Below the pieces are notes generated by a model. It saw only the letters and a list, made by a program, of their open reading frames with translations, made no database searches and was not told the origin of the DNA. A stretch of DNA of 33,386 bases from Sporosarcina sp. (GTDB taxonomy: Bacteria > Bacillota > Bacilli > Bacillales_A > Planococcaceae), in the NCBI RefSeq assembly GCF_029257255.1, contig NZ_JARICI010000021.1:1-33386 (forward strand). The letters run 5' to 3'. Below are positions 25,063 to 32,326 of the stretch, one piece after another (the stretch's first letter is position 1; every line of letters begins with the position of its first letter). The translations under genes were made by a program, and so were the position numbers.

Positions 25063-25284
25063 TTAAATATACCCATTAATCCTTGATTTATCTTCTTCCT
25101 GAATTTCATTTTTCAAATCCTCAATACTTTCTGCTCTTCGCTCGTTTTTCTTTTTAATTTTGGCGCGTTCCTTGCCTTCGGCGAACTCCATTGCTTCTTC
25201 GGCTGCTTCCATATTGCTGATCGTTTTGTTCAATCTTTCTTTGTTATCAGCCGGGTCATTGGGTTTAGGATAATTTTTGGCCAT
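25063..25284 (-). CDS. tlp: Small acid-soluble spore protein Tlp
   Basis: 73 residues, very polar and helical, Lys/Glu-rich. It follows the Tlp family pattern: MAKNYPKPNDPADNKERLNK, the central NMEAAEEAMEFAEGKERAKI, then KKNERRAESIEDLKNEI. Tlp proteins are made in the forespore and stored in the spore core. A strong AAGGAGG lies just upstream of the ATG at 25284, and the preceding sequence has a sigma-G-type promoter (25322-25351), consistent with forespore expression. It is the best direct evidence in this window that the organism sporulates. Confidence 0.93.
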   Translation of the reverse strand: MAKNYPKPNDPADNKERLNKTISNMEAAEEAMEFAEGKERAKIKKKNERRAESIEDLKNEIQEEDKSRINGYI

Positions 25285-25321
25285 TGTGCATCCTCCTTAG
25301 TGATTTTTCAATTTACGAGGA

Positions 25322-25351
25322 TAGCATGTGCTTATTTGTATAAATTATGTA
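25322..25351 (-). promoter_or_regulatory. Sigma-G-type forespore promoter of tlp
   Basis: Minus strand: TACATA (25346-25351), 17 nt, CATGCTA (25322-25328). Against the sigma-G consensus TGMATA-N17/18-CATWMTA this is 5/6 and 6/7. It lies about 40 nt before the start codon of a known sigma-G-class gene. Confidence 0.65.
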
Positions 25352-25377
25352 ACACACGTCAAACGATGACGAACCTG

Positions 25378-26643
25378 TTACATATCGACATACTCTTCTA
25401 ACGTAATCCCTCTTTTATAGATGGACTCTGAAATAGCTTTACCGACAAAACGAAAATGCCACGATTCATGCATGTACCCTGTGATATGTTCTTTGCCGGA
25501 AGGGTAACGCAAAATGAAGCCATATGAATGCGCATGATTTGCCAGCCATTTGGCAGCCTTTGTGTTACCAAATGAATCAGAAGCCCAATGTTTCTGCTGT
25601 CCTGTTTCTCCTATATCAAACGCCAGTCCTGTCTGGTGTTCAGAGTATGCTGGACGCGCACTGTAACGATCTGCCATATTCTTTCCGTCTCTTTTGGCAT
25701 ATTTATTGTACAGATTTGTTTGATAGTCGAAAGAACGATACGTACTGAATGCAGTCAAATGGAAACCAGCTTTCTTCGCTTCAGCGGCCATCCTTTTAAA
25801 TTGTGTGCGTGCTTCTTTATTTTCACCTGGTGCAAATTGTTTAGGTAATGGAAGCTGTTTATTGGTGATTAGTATATTTTTGATGTATGTGGGTTTTACA
25901 GGCAGTTTCTGACCTGTAATATAACCTGCAACATCTTTTGGCTGCATGCGTGGATCTGCTTTCTGAGCAGCACGCTTTTTCATTTGAACTGCTTGTACAG
26001 AACCAATTAACGCTGACCCTTGATTCGTATAAACCTTTTTTGCCAATTCTGTCTTGCCTTGTTGATCTAATCGATGAAAAAAGAGTACGGCTTGCGCTCT
26101 TGTTACATGATTTCTGGCTCCATACATCTCCAGCAAATTGGTTGATTGCATTGATTGACCGGTAGAAATATTTTCATCCAGCAAATAATGTATAGATTCT
26201 TCCAATTTAGAAGACTGTCCATTTACATAAGAGATCACTTGCGCCAGTAAACCTCTCATCATAGGTTGATTTCTATAGGCCCTATTTTCATAGCCTAATA
26301 ATGGCACATGAAACCTAGAGAGTGCTTCATATGTGCTGTTAGACCAAATCTTACCGTCCAGCTCTTTAAAAGTAGCAGCTTCTTTTTTGATTTCTGGATA
26401 ATACCTCGTCAGCATCGCTGCGAATTGAGCTTCCGTCAATAAAGTATTCGGACGAAACGTTCGGTCCTCAAAACCGCCAATGATTTCTTCAGTAGATGCC
26501 CACTCGATTGCCTCTGAAGCGGGATGAGTACTTTTGACATCTTTAAATTCTCTCGCAAGCACTTGCGATGATCCAGTTAACACAGCTAAACTATGTAAAC
26601 AAATAACAATCATCACGATAAACATTAATTTCTTTCTGTTCAA
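25378..26643 (-). CDS. SLH-domain D-alanyl-D-alanine carboxypeptidase (VanY/M15B)
   Basis: 421 residues, secreted. A signal peptide (about residues 1-30, hydrophobic core MFIVMIVICLHSLAVL) is followed by SLH repeats: FKDVKSTHPASEAIEWASTEEIIGGFED...LTEAQFAAMLTRYYPE, then two weaker copies to about 200, which anchor to pyruvylated wall polymer. The C-terminal M15B domain has TAFSTYRSFDYQTNLYNKYA, the zinc motif SEHQTGLAFDIG (about 333-344) and ESWHFRFVGKAIS with the third ligand. It trims the terminal D-Ala of peptidoglycan stems. The SD AGAGGAG ends only 2 nt before the first TTG (26649); TTG at 26643 fits better. No linked van genes, so a housekeeping or sporulation wall role is more likely than resistance. 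Confidence 0.9.
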   Translation of the reverse strand: MNRKKLMFIVMIVICLHSLAVLTGSSQVLAREFKDVKSTHPASEAIEWASTEEIIGGFEDRTFRPNTLLTEAQFAAMLTRYYPEIKKEAATFKELDGKIWSNSTYEALSRFHVPLLGYENRAYRNQPMMRGLLAQVISYVNGQSSKLEESIHYLLDENISTGQSMQSTNLLEMYGARNHVTRAQAVLFFHRLDQQGKTELAKKVYTNQGSALIGSVQAVQMKKRAAQKADPRMQPKDVAGYITGQKLPVKPTYIKNILITNKQLPLPKQFAPGENKEARTQFKRMAAEAKKAGFHLTAFSTYRSFDYQTNLYNKYAKRDGKNMADRYSARPAYSEHQTGLAFDIGETGQQKHWASDSFGNTKAAKWLANHAHSYGFILRYPSGKEHITGYMHESWHFRFVGKAISESIYKRGITLEEYVDM

Positions 26644-26861
26644 ATTCAAGACTCCTCTTAATTTCTAATAATCTATTTCCTGAATTTAATAATAGCACAA
26701 TCTATTTATTTTCATGTGCAGGCTATCTGTTGTCTGAAAACTTGTATCCTTTCCGCATACTCAAAAATCGGCATCTGTGCAACCTAACTGTCCTTCAACC
26801 TTGCAAACTATCCAAATCCATGATAAGTTGGACAATAGAAAATTTCATTACGGAACGAACA

Positions 26862-26923
26862 TGTATAACCTCGATAATATGGTTCGAGGGTCTCTACCAG
26901 GAACCGTCAATATCCTGATTACA
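26862..26923 (+). ncRNA. Adenine-sensing purine riboswitch aptamer
   Basis: The sequence fits the purine aptamer in every core element. TATAA J1/2 is at 26864-26868, P2 is CCTCGA with TCGAGG and loop TAATATGG. J2/3 GTCTCTACC is a one-base variant of the common GTTTCTACC. P3 is CAGGA with TCCTG and loop ACCGTCAATA, a one-base variant of ACCGTAAATA. The GG of L2 and CC of L3 can make the loop-loop contact. The specificity position in CCTGATTAC (T at 26919, equivalent to residue 74) is U, which pairs with adenine; guanine switches have C. P1 is short (TGTA/TACA). It precedes pbuE, as in B. subtilis. Confidence 0.93.
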
Positions 26924-26949
26924 AAAGTTATTTTGTAATCGGGATTTTT
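26914..26949 (+). terminator. Riboswitch-controlled intrinsic terminator before pbuE
   Basis: A 13-bp stem pairs CCTGATTACAAAA (26914-26926) with TTTTGTAATCGGG (26931-26943), followed by a T5 tract. Its 5' arm includes the 3' strands of aptamer P3 and P1, so adenine binding and terminator formation exclude each other. Adenine should therefore turn pbuE on. Confidence 0.9.
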
Positions 26950-26983
26950 CTATTCATAAATGGAACTAGCAGGAGGAATTATT

Positions 26984-28162
26984 TTGGATTTACGAGTATT
27001 GTTATTAGCGATTTCTGCCATTACGGTCGGATTGGTGGAACTTGTCGTTGGCGGGATTTTGCCGGTTATTGCCGACGATTTAGAGGTTTCAATTGCGACA
27101 GCGGGGCAATTAATTACGGTTTTTGCTCTAGTATATGCGGTCGCAGGCCCGGTACTTTTATCGCTCACAGCGAAAATTGAACGTAAGAAACTGTATGTAA
27201 TTACCCTTGGCGTGTTTTTCATAGGGAACGTTTTGACGTATTTCAGCCCTACATTCAGCATGATGATGGCAGCACGTATATTGACGGCTGCGAGTGCTGC
27301 GTTAGTCATCGTGTTGTCGCTGACGATTACTGCACGAATCGTGGAGCCGAGAGTTAGAGCGAAGGCGTTAGGCTATATTTATATGGGAATCAGCTCTTCA
27401 TTGGTGCTCGGTGTACCTATTGGAATTGTAATTACTAATGCTTTTGGATGGCGTTCAGTATTTCTAGGAATTTCGATTATGACAGTTGGATCTATCGTGT
27501 TGATTGCGAAGTTTCTAGAGAAGATTCCGACCGGCGAAGTACAGCCCCTTTCCGAGCAAATTAAAGCTCTTGCGAATAAAAAGATTTTCTTCGCCCATTT
27601 AGCAACGATGTTTATGCTAGCTGGACACTATACGGTTTATGCGTATTTCACGCCATTCCTTGAAACAACTATGAATCTGAGTCCTTACTGGATCAGTGTA
27701 TTTTACTTCTTATTTGGAATAGCAGCTGTTGCGGGCGGCGCGTTCGGCGGAGGACTTGCTACCCGTCTTGGTTCAAAGAAAAGTATCTTACTTATATTGG
27801 GTGCATTCGCGGTCAGTTTGTTTGCACTTCCCTACACTACTTTCTCCATCCCAATCTTTATCGTCTTTATGATGATCTGGGGCGGACTCAGCTGGGCGCT
27901 TGCACCTGCGCAGCAAGATTATATTATTCAAAGTGATCCGGTTTCTTCTGATATTCATCAAAGCTTCAACAACTCTGCCCTACAAGTCGGAATTGCCATC
28001 GGTTCAGGTGTCGGAGGATTGGCGTTCAGTCAGACTGGAAGCGTGACGATTATGCCGGCAGTTGGCGGTAGCATAGTCATTGTCGCCTTCATCTGTGCAG
28101 CTGTTTCACTTTCTATATCAGCAGAAAGAAAGAGGAACAGACAGGAACAAACTGCTTCCTAA
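26984..28162 (+). CDS. pbuE: Purine base efflux MFS transporter PbuE
   Basis: 392 residues, 12 predicted membrane helices, major facilitator (DHA1/AraJ-like). It exports adenine, hypoxanthine and related bases or analogues. It closely follows B. subtilis PbuE: AITVGLVELVVGGILPVIADDLEV, the motif TAKIERKKLYVI after TM2, LAGHYTVYAYFTPFLE and WGGLSWALAPAQQDYI with DIHQSFNNSALQVGIAIGSG. The ATG at 26960 lies before the SD; AGGAGG at 26971-26976 points to TTG 26984, giving MDLRVLLLAISAITVGLVEL, the same start as the known protein. It is controlled by the adenine riboswitch and terminator just upstream. Terminator at 28175-28206. Confidence 0.95.
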   Translation: MDLRVLLLAISAITVGLVELVVGGILPVIADDLEVSIATAGQLITVFALVYAVAGPVLLSLTAKIERKKLYVITLGVFFIGNVLTYFSPTFSMMMAARILTAASAALVIVLSLTITARIVEPRVRAKALGYIYMGISSSLVLGVPIGIVITNAFGWRSVFLGISIMTVGSIVLIAKFLEKIPTGEVQPLSEQIKALANKKIFFAHLATMFMLAGHYTVYAYFTPFLETTMNLSPYWISVFYFLFGIAAVAGGAFGGGLATRLGSKKSILLILGAFAVSLFALPYTTFSIPIFIVFMMIWGGLSWALAPAQQDYIIQSDPVSSDIHQSFNNSALQVGIAIGSGVGGLAFSQTGSVTIMPAVGGSIVIVAFICAAVSLSISAERKRNRQEQTAS

Positions 28163-28174
28163 TTTGATACAATG

Positions 28175-28206
28175 AAGTCGGCTCCGGAAATTAGAGCCGG
28201 CTTTTA
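28175..28206 (+). terminator. Intrinsic terminator of pbuE
   Basis: A 9-bp stem (AGTCGGCTC with GAGCCGGCT, one G-T pair) is followed by TTTATTTAT. Confidence 0.85.
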
Positions 28207-28238
28207 TTTATATCTTCAGCAGAATTTGAGGGATGTTC

Positions 28239-28556
28239 ATGACAGGTGCTATTGTTAATATTTTTGTAGCAATTATTTTTTTAATTTTCGCTTACGTTCT
28301 ATCACAAGGTAAAGGTGCCTTTCTTTTGTCGGGCTACAATACGATGTCTAATGAGAAGAAAGCCAAAATTGATGAAATGGCTTTATGCAAATTCATGTCA
28401 AAAATTATGTATGGCTTGAGTTTTTGTATCGTACTATTTGCAGTCAGTGAATTGCTGGAACAGCCAATTTTATTTATTGTTGGTCTGGTTTTATTCATTC
28501 TTATTGTGCTATTTGCTGTGATCTATTCAAATACGGGAAATCGTTTCACTAACTAA
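28239..28556 (+). CDS. DUF3784-type small membrane protein
   Basis: 105 residues. TM1 is at about 2-20, then a conserved loop GKGAFLLSGYNTMSNEKKAKIDEMALCKFMSKIMY, which is the DUF3784 signature (GYNTMS, acidic-Lys stretch, core of the second helix), then TM2 (about 54-72) and TM3 (about 76-98). No function is known for the family. The GAGGG SD at 28228-28232 abuts an ATG at 28233, so the ATG at 28239 is preferred. The CxxC gene pair follows after 16 nt, probably in the same transcript. Confidence 0.85.
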   Translation: MTGAIVNIFVAIIFLIFAYVLSQGKGAFLLSGYNTMSNEKKAKIDEMALCKFMSKIMYGLSFCIVLFAVSELLEQPILFIVGLVLFILIVLFAVIYSNTGNRFTN

Positions 28557-28572
28557 TCGGGGGTGCTGGAAG

Positions 28573-28818
28573 TTGGTCAGAAGACGAGGTTTATACGAAA
28601 TTGAAGTTATTGGAATAAAACTAAGCTGTACATTTTGCGGCGGCTTCACTTTTCGACACCGGGAAGTGTATTTGGAGCTTGACAGCGTTTCGGAGGATAA
28701 TCCAGATCCGTTGACGCTACAATCGCTAATCTGTGAACACTGCAGTACGACACAGCTCGTGCAGGAGCAACTAAACGGAGACGAAACAAATATCGTATAC
28801 ATCGAGGTGGGGCCGTAA
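28573..28818 (+). CDS. Small CxxC/CxxC zinc-ribbon-like protein (first of a tandem pair)
   Basis: 81 residues. Cys pairs CTFC (about 19-22) and CEHC (about 54-57) are spaced like a zinc ribbon. Between them is a beta-rich stretch (FTFRHREVYLELDSV). The Cys region matches the next protein: a short hydrophobic strand ending in L-x-C-x-F-C, an aromatic/F-x-x-x-x-x-Y segment, then C-x-x-C followed by T-Q within 6 residues. No enzyme motif is seen and the family is not recognised. The TTG start at 28573 follows GGGGGTG at 7 nt. It ends TAATG with the start of the next gene inside, so the pair is translationally coupled. Confidence 0.72.
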   Translation: MVRRRGLYEIEVIGIKLSCTFCGGFTFRHREVYLELDSVSEDNPDPLTLQSLICEHCSTTQLVQEQLNGDETNIVYIEVGP

Positions 28819-29090
28819 TGGTAGAAGATTTAAGCTGTAAAAAAAGCAAAATTATTATTTTGGGCAAGCCTCTTGTCTGTAGATTTTGCGCGCATAATGT
28901 CTTTATACCATACAGCACGTACATGAATGTTGAAGACCCAGGAATCGAAGTATATTACCAGAATTACTCCGCAGTATGCATGAAATGCGGCTGCGTAACA
29001 CAATTCTGGGACCCAAGCGGACCGAATATAGATGGAACAGACTATATATGGGCGTTTGATCAAGTATTACTATCTTCAGCAGAGGAGTAA
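28818..29090 (+). CDS. Small CxxC/CxxC zinc-ribbon-like protein (second of a tandem pair)
   Basis: 90 residues. CRFC (about 21-24) and CMKCGC (about 54-59) form a probable zinc site with about 30 residues between the pairs, nearly the same spacing as in the preceding protein. The N-terminus KIIILGKPLVCRFCAHNVFI parallels EVIGIKLSCTFCGGFTF of its neighbour, so the two probably arose by duplication. The C-terminal tail is acidic and aromatic (GTDYIWAFDQVLL). The ATG overlaps the previous stop by 1 nt and has GAGGTGG upstream. Function unknown. Confidence 0.72.
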   Translation: MVEDLSCKKSKIIILGKPLVCRFCAHNVFIPYSTYMNVEDPGIEVYYQNYSAVCMKCGCVTQFWDPSGPNIDGTDYIWAFDQVLLSSAEE

Positions 29091-29103
29091 AATGCTTGTC
29101 AAT

Positions 29104-29137
29104 ATTTTAAAGAGGACAAAAGTTTTTGTCTTAAAAT
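29104..29137 (+). terminator. AT-rich hairpin after the CxxC pair
   Basis: ATTTTAA and GACAAAA pair with TTTTGTC and TTAAAAT, leaving a 4-nt bulge. There is no T-run beyond it, so it may be a weak terminator or an mRNA-stabilising stem. Confidence 0.4.
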
Positions 29138-29239
29138 AGGTTAATAAGAAGAGGAACTATTCAACAAACGGGCAAAGTTGTCAATTTAGTATGGATTGTA
29201 AATATTTCCGTGAAAGCGGTGTGGAAATGAGGGGGAAAA

Positions 29240-29371
29240 GTGTTAGCAATTTTTGTATTAGTAGTCTTGATAGTGTTTTTGTTAGATTTCTCGAAAATTA
29301 GAAAACAAAATCAAACAATGATTGAGCAGAATGATAAGATTATCTCACTCATAGAGGAGATTAAAAAGTAA
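29240..29371 (+). CDS. 43-residue single-pass membrane peptide with coiled-coil tail
   Basis: The GTG start has GAGGGGG 4-5 nt upstream. Residues 1-16 (MLAIFVLVVLIVFLLD) form a transmembrane helix. The remainder, KIRKQNQTMIEQNDKIISLI plus EEIKK, is a charged amphipathic helix with heptad-like I/L spacing. This architecture (short TM, basic junction, coiled coil) is common among small Bacillales membrane proteins of unknown role. The good SD, clean hydrophobic/charged division and TAA stop support it as a real gene. Confidence 0.7.
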   Translation: MLAIFVLVVLIVFLLDFSKIRKQNQTMIEQNDKIISLIEEIKK

Positions 29372-29444
29372 ACAGCATCCGCCTGAAACGGAAATCAATG
29401 GTTTCAAACTACCGTCTCGCTAATGGTGGCGTTTGTGGTTCAAG

Positions 29445-29478
29445 AAAAAATGCTCAAGCATAAAAACCTGAGCATTTA
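29445..29478 (-). terminator. Intrinsic terminator downstream of the 29567-30088 gene
   Basis: Stem AAATGCTCA with TGAGCATTT and a 12-nt loop; the minus strand ends in six T. It lies about 90 nt past the stop of the minus-strand gene. Confidence 0.7.
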
Positions 29479-29566
29479 CGCTATTTCCTCTATTAATTAG
29501 GATGTGTTTCTCCCCGTCAACCGAACCCGATAATATTTCCTTGGTCCTTCTTTTTTTGAGAAATTT

Positions 29567-30088
29567 TCACTTACAATTATCCCCTATCAACCGAATCATC
29601 TCCAAAACATTTTGAAGGAATTCGTTGATTTCTCCCATATGTTCTTCTGTTAACTTAGGTTTGAAATCGATATCGATAGTGTTCAGATACACTCTATTCT
29701 TCTGATCAAAGTGAAAACTCAATGTCTGTACATAGAATATGTCTTCTTCCCATATCTGACGTAGAATCTGATCAATTTCGCTGCATTGCTTCTCTACGTC
29801 ATGGACTTGATGGCGTACACGTAATGTCAGAAGACATCCTGGTTCAGCTCCGCCAACTTCCAGGATTTCATTCGCAAGTTCTTGCATCGATGCATGCAGT
29901 GACAGCTCACAAGTAACAGCTTGGCAGCCTTTCAATGAAAAGCGGATCGAAAATTTTCTGGCCATGACTGCCATATCCAGCTGATCGGATCGGTTATGAA
30001 GATAGATCAGCCGCTCCAGATTATCCAAGTCGTAAAGATGATTTTCAAACGCCACTTTTAGATTTTCAAAAACCGTCGGATCATACAT
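29567..30088 (-). CDS. Conserved-looking soluble protein of unknown function
   Basis: 173 residues with no signal peptide or membrane segment. It opens MYDPTVFENLKVAFENHLYD with LDNLERLIYL, then alternates beta strands (KFSIRFSLKG, CLLTLRVRHQV, YVQTLSFHFDQ, TIDIDFKPKL) and a C-terminal amphipathic helix (GEINEFLQNVLEMIRLIGDN). No catalytic motif is recognised; the four Cys are scattered. AAAGGAGGGG 7 nt before the ATG is an excellent SD. It begins 15 nt after the tartrate/D-malate dehydrogenase stop, so the two are almost certainly co-transcribed; a functional link is inferred from that alone. Confidence 0.8.
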   Translation of the reverse strand: MYDPTVFENLKVAFENHLYDLDNLERLIYLHNRSDQLDMAVMARKFSIRFSLKGCQAVTCELSLHASMQELANEILEVGGAEPGCLLTLRVRHQVHDVEKQCSEIDQILRQIWEEDIFYVQTLSFHFDQKNRVYLNTIDIDFKPKLTEEHMGEINEFLQNVLEMIRLIGDNCK

Positions 30089-30103
30089 CGTACAGCCCCT
30101 CCT

Positions 30104-31174
30104 TTACATAGAACCAGTCAGAATGTCGACTACCGCGTCCCCTACTTCACTGGTTGTCGAGGTTCCACCTAAATCTGGTGTCAAAACAGACTGCGTTTCG
30201 AGTAGTTCTTCAATGGCATTCAATAATTGTTTGCCGATATCTTCATATCCGAAGAAATCGAACATCTGGCTCGCTGACCATACCGCCGCCAGCGGATTTG
30301 CAATGCCTTGTCCGGCTATATCAGGGGCAGAGCCATGAATCGGTTCGAACATTGAGGGATATATACGCTCAGGATTAATATTCGCTCCTGCCGCCAGACC
30401 CATTCCACCAGCCAGCGCCGCACCTAAATCCGTCAGAATATCACCGAATAAATTGGATGTTACGACTACTTCAAAACGTTTCGGATCTTTAATCATCAGC
30501 ATCGCTGCTGCGTCCACCAGATAACTGGCCGTCTTAACATGCGGATACCCTTTACTCACTTCCTCAAACACTTCATCCCAGAATACCATGGAATAATTCA
30601 GTGCATTTGCTTTACTGATACTGGTTAAAGTTTTTCCGTTTTTTGAAGCTGTTTCGAATGCATACCGTATGATCCGCTCCGTGCCTTTGCGCGAGAAAAC
30701 ACCTGTCTGCAGTACAACTTCTTCAGGTTTCCCTTTAAACAGCCAGTCCCCCGCCCCTGCATATTCTCCTTCACTGTTTTCTCGAATGAATAGCATATCT
30801 ATCGTTTCTTTCGTTCCATTTTCTATTGGACAAGGCGCTCCGTTCAATAACTGAATTGGACGGATATTAACATACTGATCGAAATCTTTACGGATACGAA
30901 GCAATAAATCCCATAAAGATATATGATCCGGTACGCCAGGAAATCCTACAGCACCCAGATAAATCGCATCAAATTCCTTCAGTTGTTCCATTCCGTCATC
31001 CGCCATCATTTTTCCGTGTTCCAAGTAATACTCGCATCCCCAAGGAAAATACGTGAATTCAAATGAAAGTCTGCCGTCCAACTCTGCCGCCTTTTTCATT
31101 ACTTTCATTCCTTCATTCACTACTTCCGGTCCAATTCCATCGCCGGCGATGACCGCAATCTTATATTTCTTCAT
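30104..31174 (-). CDS. Tartrate / D-malate dehydrogenase (decarboxylating), isopropylmalate-dehydrogenase family
   Basis: 356 residues. YKIAVIAGDGIGPEVVNEGM opens the isocitrate/isopropylmalate dehydrogenase fold. The substrate loop is LWDLLLRIRKDFDQYVNIRP, followed by FIRENSEGEYAGAG, the catalytic Lys in SISKANALNYSMVFW and metal-binding Asp residues in DAAAMLMIKDP and NLFGDILTDLGAAL. The NAD-binding loop is EPIHGSAPDIAGQGIANP. The absence of leu genes and the RENSEGEYAG/KAN pattern point to the TtuC/DmlA (YcsA) branch, oxidising D-malate to pyruvate or tartrate-related acids with NAD+ and divalent metal. The GTG at 31183 adjoins the SD; the ATG at 31174 is preferred. Confidence 0.9.
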   Translation of the reverse strand: MKKYKIAVIAGDGIGPEVVNEGMKVMKKAAELDGRLSFEFTYFPWGCEYYLEHGKMMADDGMEQLKEFDAIYLGAVGFPGVPDHISLWDLLLRIRKDFDQYVNIRPIQLLNGAPCPIENGTKETIDMLFIRENSEGEYAGAGDWLFKGKPEEVVLQTGVFSRKGTERIIRYAFETASKNGKTLTSISKANALNYSMVFWDEVFEEVSKGYPHVKTASYLVDAAAMLMIKDPKRFEVVVTSNLFGDILTDLGAALAGGMGLAAGANINPERIYPSMFEPIHGSAPDIAGQGIANPLAAVWSASQMFDFFGYEDIGKQLLNAIEELLETQSVLTPDLGGTSTTSEVGDAVVDILTGSM

Positions 31175-31347
31175 ATCTGTCACTCTCTCTTCTATGTATA
31201 ATGATTACCCGCTTAGCGTATCATCCAATGGACTAATTGTATATTCAGAGTTTTACATATTAAACACCTACGCGTAAAATCGCATGTCATCTAGGTATTC
31301 ATTTGGTACACTAGACTATGTGGTTATTTTATAAAGGAAGTGTTTGT

Positions 31348-32307
31348 ATGGTAGGACGAAATGATCCATGCCCATGTGGCAGCGGTAAAAAATTCAAGAA
31401 ATGCTGCGAATCAAAGCAGGCAGTTTCTGTTGAAGATGTACAAACGGAAGAAATGGAGCGTCTGCTTCAGACATTTTATGATATCTATCCTGAACGAAAT
31501 GATATTCCTGCTTTCAAAGAATTTGCGGAGACCTGGAAATCTTCTTTAGGTTCCTATTTACCTGAAGAAATGATTGAAGCAATTGCGCTGGATGAGTTTT
31601 TCTTTCATGAACGTTCAGATATATGGACCAGTTATATGGATAAGCAAAAGAAAAAACAAGTACGTCCTTCCATCCTAGGACTGCTCGATCAATGGGCGCA
31701 TCCACGCGTCTTCATTGGGGAAGTGACAGCTGTGGGTGAAACGTATTTGACAGCAACAAGCATCACAGGTGAAGAAACCATTGAGTTATGGAAGGAAAGC
31801 GAGAAACCGGTACCGTCCGGCGTTCATTTCTATTGCTTCCTGCTGCCTGATGGAACAGAAGGCAATCATTACTTAGCTGTATCTAGTTTGATCTTCTTCC
31901 CGACAGATCATTCTCTAACAATTAAACAGTTTGCTGGTACAATCGATTCTGTGAAAAAACACACAATGGATTTCTGGAAAACACTCGGAGAAAACGGTTA
32001 TGCCGGAGATGAATTCACTGAATTTGAGGCAGGTGTATTAGAAGCCGCAGTGGAGTTCTTGGAAAAACATGAGCGGACGTCCGATAAACTGCTAGAACTC
32101 ATTGAAGACTTTTTAGTAGAACAGCAGCCAAATGCTCGTAAAGAAGTAGCAATTGCTGCAGGTGCAATCCGTTATGGTCAGGACAATGGATTATTCGAAC
32201 CGCTAGCGATGACTCTAAAAGATATCGCAGAATATTTTGATGTCTCATCCTCTTCGATGAACAAATACGCAAAAGAGATGGACCAGTACGTTCTTCAACA
32301 GGACTAA
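31348..32307 (+). CDS. SEC-C metal-binding motif protein
   Basis: 319 residues. The N-terminus, [20 protein letters not shown], is a complete SEC-C zinc motif (C-x-C-x8-C-C), as at the C-terminus of SecA, where it binds zinc and contacts SecB or ribosomes. The body is mixed: a central beta-rich part ([40 protein letters not shown]), then helices, and a C-terminal segment resembling a helix-turn-helix ([24 protein letters not shown]). This is the architecture of Bacillus SEC-C proteins of unknown function. The ATG at 31348 follows AAAGGAAG; upstream in-frame codons from 31318 have no SD. The yfkAB gene starts 19 nt downstream, so an operon is likely. Confidence 0.88.
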   Translation: MVGRNDPCPCGSGKKFKKCCESKQAVSVEDVQTEEMERLLQTFYDIYPERNDIPAFKEFAETWKSSLGSYLPEEMIEAIALDEFFFHERSDIWTSYMDKQKKKQVRPSILGLLDQWAHPRVFIGEVTAVGETYLTATSITGEETIELWKESEKPVPSGVHFYCFLLPDGTEGNHYLAVSSLIFFPTDHSLTIKQFAGTIDSVKKHTMDFWKTLGENGYAGDEFTEFEAGVLEAAVEFLEKHERTSDKLLELIEDFLVEQQPNARKEVAIAAGAIRYGQDNGLFEPLAMTLKDIAEYFDVSSSSMNKYAKEMDQYVLQQD

Positions 32308-32326
32308 AACGTTAGGAGTCAGAAAG

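Noticed and set aside
25378..26643. VanY-type gene as a glycopeptide-resistance determinant
   Set aside because: No vanHAX or vanRS neighbours; SLH domains and context fit ordinary wall metabolism.
26730..26918. 62-codon plus-strand frame upstream of pbuE
   Set aside because: Its 3' half is the adenine riboswitch aptamer, so it is not coding.
29147..29290. Possible Cys-containing frame across 29150-29290
   Set aside because: No SD or homology, and it overlaps the better supported 29240-29371 gene in another frame.
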